From positions 1-46,632 of the forward strand of contig DASRJW010000086.1 of NCBI GenBank assembly GCA_035649275.1: a DNA stretch of 46,632 nt. The letters are read 5' to 3'. This DNA is from Candidatus Krumholzibacteriia bacterium (GTDB taxonomy: Bacteria; Krumholzibacteriota; Krumholzibacteriia; G020349025). The notes under the pieces are model-generated. The model was given only the letters and a program-made list of their open reading frames with translations, did not search any database and had not been told where the DNA came from. Numbering within the stretch: position 1 is the stretch's first letter; every line of letters starts with the position of its first letter. Below, in pieces: positions 41,749 through 46,632 of the stretch. Both the position numbers and the translations under genes were made by a program.

Positions 41749-42891
41749 ATGCAGGTCGTCGTCTGCGCCGAGGTGCAGTGGCGCTACGTGCGGACGCGGA
41801 AGCAGCAGCTGCTGCGCCTTTTCCCCCCGAGCTGGCGCTTGCTCTTCCTGCAGCCCTACGTGCGCGGGCGCCGCAACGATTGGTGGCCGCGCCGCGACGG
41901 GGTGCTCACCTACGTCACCGTGCCGGTGCTGAAGAACGTGCCGCAGCCGGGGCTCCGGCGCCTGCTGGCCGTGAGCGTGGTGCGCGCCGCCGTCGATGCC
42001 GTTCTCCTCCTCTGGGTGGGGTGCCTGCGTCTCTGCCTCGGTTTCGCCGGCGACGCTGTGCTTTACGTTTCCAACATCTATTACGGCGGCATCCTGCGCT
42101 TCCTGCCCCGGCGGGCCGCGGTGTACGACTGCAACGACAACCACCTGGCCTTCCCGGGCACGCCGGCCTGGGCACGCCGCTACTTCGAACGGGTGGTGCG
42201 GGAGGTGGATGCGGTGGTGGTGAGCCAGACGCTGTTGCGGGAGGAGATCGAGCCGCTGCGGCCGCAGGCGCTGCTCGAGATCGGCAACGGCGTGGACTTC
42301 GAGCTCTTCGACGCCGCCTGGCGGAAACCGGCGCCGCCGGCGCGGCTCGCCGCCTTGCCGGCACCGCGCCTCGGCTACGCCGGCGCTCTGGCGGAGTGGA
42401 TCGATTTCGCTCTCTTCGCCCGCTTGGCGGCGGCGTTTCCCCAGGCGAGCCTCGTCCTGGTCGGGCCGGTGGTCGGCGCAGCGGCGCCGCTCGAACAGCT
42501 CCTCGCCGCGCATCGCAACGTCCACTGGCTCGGCTCGGTGCCGCACACCGAGCTGCCGCAGTACGTGGCGGGCATGGATGTCTGCCTCATCCCCTTCCGC
42601 TCCACGCCGCTGACCCGCGGCGTCGCGCCGAACAAGCTCTACGAGTACTTCGCTCTCGGCAAGCCCGTGGTGAGCACGGACTTTTCGCCCTGGGTGCGGG
42701 GTTTCGAACCGTTGCTCCAGGTCGCGGCGACACCGGAGGCGGTGCTGGCGGCAGTGCGCGCGTCCCTGGCGACGCTCGGGGACGTGGCGGCGCGGCGGAG
42801 CCTGGCGCGGGAGCACAGCTGGGAGCGCTCGGCGGCGGCGATGGTGCAGCTCTTGGAACGTCTCGCAGGGACCGCGAAGCAACCGCTATAA
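41749..42891 (+). CDS. GT4-like glycosyltransferase
   Basis: 380 aa. The acceptor domain has VQWRYVRTRKQQLLRLFP near residue 9 and AVYDCNDNHLAFPG near 125, typical of a GT4 subgroup of exopolysaccharide loci. The donor domain has LGYAGALAEWIDFALFARLAAAFP near 205, VLVGPVVG, WLGSVPHTELPQYVAGMDVCLIPFRSTPLTRGVAPNKLYEYFALGKPVVST, which is the normal donor-site region with its Glu. ATG 41749 has GGGAGG upstream and lies 48 bp after the DUF5989-like gene, so it may belong to that module and supply the glycan to be carbamoylated. Confidence 0.85.
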   Translation: MQVVVCAEVQWRYVRTRKQQLLRLFPPSWRLLFLQPYVRGRRNDWWPRRDGVLTYVTVPVLKNVPQPGLRRLLAVSVVRAAVDAVLLLWVGCLRLCLGFAGDAVLYVSNIYYGGILRFLPRRAAVYDCNDNHLAFPGTPAWARRYFERVVREVDAVVVSQTLLREEIEPLRPQALLEIGNGVDFELFDAAWRKPAPPARLAALPAPRLGYAGALAEWIDFALFARLAAAFPQASLVLVGPVVGAAAPLEQLLAAHRNVHWLGSVPHTELPQYVAGMDVCLIPFRSTPLTRGVAPNKLYEYFALGKPVVSTDFSPWVRGFEPLLQVAATPEAVLAAVRASLATLGDVAARRSLAREHSWERSAAAMVQLLERLAGTAKQPL

Positions 42892-42892
42892 T
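42887..42892 (+). promoter_or_regulatory. Promoter -10 of the HEAT/AlkZ-like operon
   Basis: Perfect TATAAT in CCGCTATAATCG, overlapping the stop codon of the glycosyltransferase and 56 bp before the GTG at 42948. No clear -35. Confidence 0.45.
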
Positions 42893-42947
42893 CGCCGGCG
42901 TTCCGCCTCCGTTGCCGCCGAACCCTTTCCACTTGGGGAGGAAGCGC

Positions 42948-44609
42948 GTGGACCGTACCGCCCGCGACCTGGTGCAACTGCTCCGTTCTCCCGACGGGAA
43001 CCTGCGTCTCGCGGCGCTGCGCGTGGTCACGGCGCTGGAGCTGCGGCACAAATCGGTCTTGGAAGCCATCGCCGCCAGCCTCGAGTCGGAGACCGAGGCG
43101 GTGCGGATCCAGGCACTGCAAGGTCTCGCCCAGCTCGGTCCGGCGACCGCGGTGGATCTGGTGGCACCGATGCTCCTGGAATCGGGAGCGGTCCGGCAAG
43201 TCGCCGCCCGCGTCCTGGCTCTGGGCGGCGCGGCCGCGGTGCCGGCGCTACGGCGCCAGTATGCCAAGGCCGATCACCACGGCAAGCGCGCCATCGCTTC
43301 CACCCTCGCAGAGATCGGCGGGACGACGGTCTTCGACTTCCTGCTGCGCCGCATGGCGGAAGAAGAGCTGGAGCTGGCGAAACATCTCACCCAGTGCCTA
43401 CGTGGCCTCCTCGGCCGGCTGCCCGCGCCGGCTCGCCTCGCGGCGCTGCGGGGAGTGCACAAGTTCCTGCGCGAGCCGCGGACGAAGAAGAGCCCGCATG
43501 CCCTCGTCGGTTGCTTGATCCTCCTGGGCGGCGTCAGCGAGCCCAAAGCGGTGGAGGCAGCGCGGCGTGTTCTCTTCGAGGCGCTGGCGGCGGCGCAGCC
43601 CGAGGCGGTGCGGCGCAACGCGGCGATCTCCCTCGCCCACCTGCCCGTCCAGCCCAAGGAGTCCAAGACCCTGCTGGTGAAGCTGTTGCCCTTCCTCGGC
43701 GAGAAGGAGTGGAGCCCGGCGCCGCAGCACCTGCTGCCCTTGCTGCAGAAGCTCGAGCTCGAGCCGGGGGTCAGGCTGGCACTGCTCCCGTTGCTGCGCC
43801 AAAGCCCGCACGAGGCAGTGCGACTCCACGTGCTCGAGCGCCTGCGCGGCGTCGACAAGCCGGAGGCGGTGCGGGCCGTCGTGCCCTTCCTGAGCGCCGA
43901 GCACCCGCGCCTGCGCGAAGCCGCCGAGGCCACGCTCAAGACCATGCCGGGGGCGATCGGCATGCTCTTCGCGCTCCTCGTCGGTTCGCCGGCGGGCGAG
44001 ACGGCGCAGCGCGTGCAGTGGGTGCTGCGTGCGTACCCCGATGGGGCACGGAAGAAGTACGCCGCGGTCGCCGCCGAAAAAGCCTTGGAGCTGTTCGAGA
44101 AGGGCAAGCCGGGGGCAGAGGTGTTCCTCGACTTCGCGAGCAGCGCCGAGCCGGCGGCGCTGCAGAAGCGGGTGACGGCGCGCATCGAGAGCGTCAAACG
44201 GGGCAGCTCGCGCGAGCGCTGGCAGCGCCTGGCGAGCCTGTACGAGCTCCTCGACGCCCGCAACCTCCTCGCCGGCGCGCAGCGCTACGACTATGGTCTG
44301 GCGCTGCTGCGCGCCAGCCGCAAGGACGTGCAGCAGAAGGAGCGGCACGCCGATCCGTCGCTGCAGGTTCTGACGCGCCTGGCGCGTCACGATGGTGCCG
44401 CACTCGTCCGCGCCCTGGCGGCGGAGAAGGGGCTCGGGGCCGAGGACTACTACTACCTCGGCTTCCATTGGAGCGAGGGTCCGGAAGAGCTGCGTGGCCA
44501 CGGGGCGGCGTTGCTCGAACATCTGGCGAGCCGCTACCCGCGGCACAAGCTGCGCCGCGCCGCGCAGCACAAGCTCGACCTCCTCGGTCGGGGCGGCGGC
44601 GCGGCATGA
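42948..44609 (+). CDS. HEAT-repeat protein
   Basis: 553 aa, soluble, almost all helical. Residues about 1-120 and 200-350 are HEAT-type helix pairs of 30-35 residues, for example LLRSPDGNLRLAALRVVTALEL, ALVGCLILLGGVSEPKAVEAA and LRQSPHEAVRLHVLERLRG, with the Arg/Asp pattern of HEAT repeats. The last third (from about 360) is helical without clear repeats. HEAT proteins bind proteins or DNA; AlkC/AlkD DNA glycosylases use such repeats, but no catalytic Asp can be pointed to here. The open frame runs far upstream; GTG 42948 has GGGGAGGA five bases upstream and is clearly the start. The stop overlaps the start of the next gene by 4 nt. Confidence 0.8.
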   Translation: MDRTARDLVQLLRSPDGNLRLAALRVVTALELRHKSVLEAIAASLESETEAVRIQALQGLAQLGPATAVDLVAPMLLESGAVRQVAARVLALGGAAAVPALRRQYAKADHHGKRAIASTLAEIGGTTVFDFLLRRMAEEELELAKHLTQCLRGLLGRLPAPARLAALRGVHKFLREPRTKKSPHALVGCLILLGGVSEPKAVEAARRVLFEALAAAQPEAVRRNAAISLAHLPVQPKESKTLLVKLLPFLGEKEWSPAPQHLLPLLQKLELEPGVRLALLPLLRQSPHEAVRLHVLERLRGVDKPEAVRAVVPFLSAEHPRLREAAEATLKTMPGAIGMLFALLVGSPAGETAQRVQWVLRAYPDGARKKYAAVAAEKALELFEKGKPGAEVFLDFASSAEPAALQKRVTARIESVKRGSSRERWQRLASLYELLDARNLLAGAQRYDYGLALLRASRKDVQQKERHADPSLQVLTRLARHDGAALVRALAAEKGLGAEDYYYLGFHWSEGPEELRGHGAALLEHLASRYPRHKLRRAAQHKLDLLGRGGGAA

Positions 44610-45505
44610 CCATGGCGCTGCGCCCGCTGCCGCCGGGCCTCCGGCCGGACGAGGTGGAGAAGCTCCGCTGGGAAGCCTTCGGTCACCGGCAAAAGAGCAG
44701 CATTCTTTCGCCCGACGATTTGGTGCGCTTCACCGCGGCGCGAGGCTTCGTGCTGCGTCTCCCCGAAGCGGGACTGCACTACCCGAGCATCTTGGAAGCC
44801 GCCGTCGGCCGGCCGCTCCTCGAGCATGGTTTCGACGAACGCGGCCGCAAGGCGGATGGGTGGGTGCGGGAGAGCGTCGCGTCCGGCCGCCTTCTGCATG
44901 CGGCAGTGCTGGCGCAGCGGGCGACGTTGGTGGACCGTGGGTTCGTCGCCGATTTCTTCGCTCTCTCGGGCCACCAGGGCGACCTGGAGGATCACGTGCG
45001 GGCGCAACGGCGCGGCCAGTTGAGCGCCGAGGCGGCGGCGCTCTGCGCCTGGCTCGTCCGCGAAGGGCGTCCCCTGGCGCAGTCCGAGCTGGCGTCGCTG
45101 CTGCAGATGCGTGGCGCTCTCGGGGCGCGGCGGCTGCGCCAGCGCCTCGACGAAGCCGTGCAGCGTCTGCTCGTGGTCCCGGTGGCATGGCGCGCCCAAG
45201 ATGAGAGCGGGAAGGGGATGGAACCCGTCTGCGACCTGTTCCCCCGGGCCTTCGCCGACTGCGTGGAGAAAGGACGCGCGACCTCTCCCGAAGCGGCACG
45301 GCAGCGTCTCGCTTGCCGCTACCTGCGCAACGTCCTCGTCGAGGCGAGCCACGAGATGTCCCGCGTCCTCGGCTGGGCCGACGCCGACACGCTGGTGGCG
45401 CTCCGCGCCCTGGAGGTCTCGGGCGAGGTGGGCGCGCACCCTTCCTCCCGACGACAGCGCTGGATCTTCCAGGCCACGGCGACGGATCTGCTCGCCGAGG
45501 CGTGA
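44606..45505 (+). CDS. AlkZ-related (winged-helix DNA-glycosylase-like) protein
   Basis: 299 aa. The stretch ATLVDRGFVADFFALSGHQGDLEDHVRAQRRGQLSAEAAALCAWLVREG (about 111-160), followed by a segment like REGRPLAQSELASLL, RLDEAVQRLLVVPVAW and VCDLFPRAF, matches my memory of the 'AlkZ-related' winged-helix family. E. coli AlkZ (YcaQ) is a DNA glycosylase for interstrand cross-links. The QxQ catalytic motif of AlkZ is not evident, so the activity is uncertain. ATG 44606 overlaps the stop of the HEAT-repeat gene by 4 nt, so both are made together. Other options: transcription factor or a structural relative. Confidence 0.5.
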   Translation: MTMALRPLPPGLRPDEVEKLRWEAFGHRQKSSILSPDDLVRFTAARGFVLRLPEAGLHYPSILEAAVGRPLLEHGFDERGRKADGWVRESVASGRLLHAAVLAQRATLVDRGFVADFFALSGHQGDLEDHVRAQRRGQLSAEAAALCAWLVREGRPLAQSELASLLQMRGALGARRLRQRLDEAVQRLLVVPVAWRAQDESGKGMEPVCDLFPRAFADCVEKGRATSPEAARQRLACRYLRNVLVEASHEMSRVLGWADADTLVALRALEVSGEVGAHPSSRRQRWIFQATATDLLAEA

Positions 45506-45516
45506 AGGCGGCCACC

Positions 45517-46026
45517 ATGACTCCAGTCCGCCTGGCAGGAGCGACCTACTTCCTGCTGCTCATTTCCGTGTGTCCTCTCGGGGCCGAAGCGGTCGGAGTT
45601 GGAGATCTCCGGCCTCGAGATCGAGTGCTCGTGACCAGGCGTGGATCTTCGCAGAAGGTCGAAGGCCACGTCGTTCGTGTGACCCTGGATACGCTCTACA
45701 TCGTCCCCACCGAATCGAGCCACGATAGCGAGTGGCCGACCCAGGACATTCGAGAGCTGCAGAAGTGGAGTGGCCGAGGCTCTTCCTGGGCCGAAGGGCT
45801 GCTCTATGGTGCGATCGGTGCCGGAGTGACCGGGGTCGTCTGGGGACTGGCCACGGGCGAGACCGAAGACACGGCGGGCAACTCAGAGTTCGATTGCGAG
45901 TCTCGATCGTGCCGTTCACTCATGGGGGGAGCCTTGGGAGCCATGGCCGGTGGGATCGCTGGGTTCATGATCGGCGCCTTCATCGAGTCGGACAGGTGGG
46001 AAACGGTCGAGATACCGAGACCATGA
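45517..46026 (+). CDS. Hypothetical secreted/periplasmic protein with glycine-zipper segment
   Basis: 169 aa, family not recognised. A signal peptide (about residues 1-25, ending near GAEA) precedes a short beta-rich part DRVLVTRRGSSQKVEGHVVRVTLDTLYIVP (about 35-64), like small SH3/LSM-type beta domains of outer-membrane-linked proteins. Then two glycine-rich hydrophobic stretches follow, LLYGAIGAGVTGVVWGLATG (about 94-113) and MGGALGAMAGGIAGFMIGAFI (about 136-156), a glycine-zipper-like pattern. The two Cys between them (DCESRSC) may form a disulfide. Its DNA is less G+C-rich than its neighbours. It starts 11 bp after the AlkZ-like gene and is convergent with murJ. Confidence 0.6.
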   Translation: MTPVRLAGATYFLLLISVCPLGAEAVGVGDLRPRDRVLVTRRGSSQKVEGHVVRVTLDTLYIVPTESSHDSEWPTQDIRELQKWSGRGSSWAEGLLYGAIGAGVTGVVWGLATGETEDTAGNSEFDCESRSCRSLMGGALGAMAGGIAGFMIGAFIESDRWETVEIPRP

Positions 46027-46040
46027 GATCGAGCCAGAAC

Positions 46041-46632
46041 TCAAGCCCGTGCCCGGCGGGCGAACCGCCGCCAGACGAGCCGCGCCTCTTCGAGACGCAG
46101 CACCCAGGCGAGGCCGAAGTAGAGCGGTACGCCGAGAGCGACCGGGACGAGGGTGACGACGCAGTCGGTGACCAGGGACGTGGTGACGAAGCGAGCCTCG
46201 AGCCAGCGTGCCAGAAAGCGGCAAGCGACGCCCATGACGGCGGCGGCGGCGCCGACCCGGACGAGCTGTCCGAGGAGATCGCGCTCTCCCAAACTGCCGC
46301 GGCGGCGCACAAAAAGCGTGTAAAGGACGCTCAAGTTGACCAGCGCCCCGACGGAGGTGCCGAGCGCCAGGCCCGGAGCGCCCAAGCGCTGGTAGAGCAG
46401 CAGGCTGCACAGGATGTTGCACACGACGGCGCTGACGCTGGCGAGGAGGGGAACGCGCGCCTCCTGCAGGGCGTAGAACGCTGGCGCCAACACCTTGACC
46501 GCTGCATAGGCATAGAGACCGATGGCGTACATCGACAGCACCGCCGCGGTGCGCGCGGTGTCGTGGGCAGAGAAGCGTCCGTGCTCGTAGAGCAGGGCGA
46601 TGATGGGCTCGCGGAGCGCCACGAGACCCGCG
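46041..46632 (-). CDS. murJ: Lipid II flippase MurJ, C-terminal part (5' truncated by window)
   Basis: The last 196 codons or so of a MOP-family protein; the frame is open to the window end. Seen: REPIIALLYEHGRFSAHDTARTAAVLSMYAIGLYAYAAVKVLAPAFYAL, the characteristic middle-to-C region of MurJ (the RGxF and L-x-Y-A-x-G-L motif, and VLAPAFYAL), then RVPLLASVSAVVCNILCSLLL and several more membrane segments, ending with a basic tail. MurJ moves lipid II across the inner membrane for peptidoglycan synthesis. The stop is 14 bp from the convergent small protein gene. The N-terminal half lies outside the window. Confidence 0.9.
   Translation of the reverse strand, partial: AGLVALREPIIALLYEHGRFSAHDTARTAAVLSMYAIGLYAYAAVKVLAPAFYALQEARVPLLASVSAVVCNILCSLLLYQRLGAPGLALGTSVGALVNLSVLYTLFVRRRGSLGERDLLGQLVRVGAAAAVMGVACRFLARWLEARFVTTSLVTDCVVTLVPVALGVPLYFGLAWVLRLEEARLVWRRFARRARA

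Noticed and set aside
1-46632. rRNA, tRNA, CRISPR, insertion sequence or phage genes
   Set aside because: No repeat arrays, transposase-like products or RNA-gene cores were seen on either strand.

Overview
The window is strongly G+C-rich, almost fully coding DNA from an uncultured-looking Gram-negative bacterium. Three things point, by inference only, to a high-GC lineage of the FCB type (Eisenbacteria or Krumholzibacteriota-like) rather than a proteobacterium: a subtilisin-like protease ending in a FlgD-type Ig domain of the kind used as a C-terminal tail in FCB candidate phyla, a BshB1-type deacetylase (bacillithiol pathway), and a BioY biotin transporter subunit. No rRNA, tRNA, CRISPR array, insertion sequence or phage gene was seen.

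About 40 genes are supported, and roughly 33 kb of the window (1-33312) is a surface-polysaccharide locus. Region 1-5868: the end of a CapD/PglF-type sugar dehydratase, murB, a DegT aminotransferase, a full membrane-anchored PglF-type dehydratase and an SGNH-like protein. Region 6038-9520: two multipass GT-C-like proteins around a small EamA/ArnE-like protein. Region 9855-14567: export and polymerisation genes, namely a Wza-like lipoprotein, a Wzz/GumC-like chain-length protein, a BY-kinase-like protein with a broken P-loop, and a Wzy/WaaL-type polymerase. A minus-strand run, 20500 to 14513, holds a Wzx flippase and then a compact CDP-sugar operon (rfbF, rfbG, an SDR, a cupin, a glycosyltransferase). 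Region 20701-26799 is a plus-strand operon of four genes joined by 4-nt overlaps: AsnB-type amidotransferase, glycosyltransferase, carbamoyltransferase and an alpha/alpha-toroid protein. Region 26865-33312 has two methyltransferases, two more glycosyltransferases and a second AsnB.

The right third mixes envelope and general genes: uppP (recycles the undecaprenyl carrier the locus needs), bioY, a large secreted subtilase, bshB1, then a second carbamoyltransferase flanked by two tiny membrane proteins (78 aa, and a 59-aa DUF5989-like gene), another glycosyltransferase, a HEAT-repeat protein coupled to an AlkZ-related protein, a small secreted glycine-zipper protein, and the C-terminal part of MurJ running off the end.

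Together the genes make nucleotide sugars (PglF, DegT, RfbF/RfbG/SDR/cupin), assemble the glycan (at least five GT-B glycosyltransferases), decorate it (two carbamoyltransferases, two AsnB, two methyltransferases), flip and polymerise it (Wzx, Wzy), control chain length and export it (Wzz/kinase-like/Wza). Most operon starts share an extended -10-like motif (G-N-TA-N3-T, often TG-N-TA-N3-T) about 30-100 bp upstream of the start codon. Least described parts: the four-gene coupled operon, the carbamoyltransferase/DUF5989 module, the structured leader before the wza-like gene, the P-loop-dead kinase, and the HEAT/AlkZ pair.
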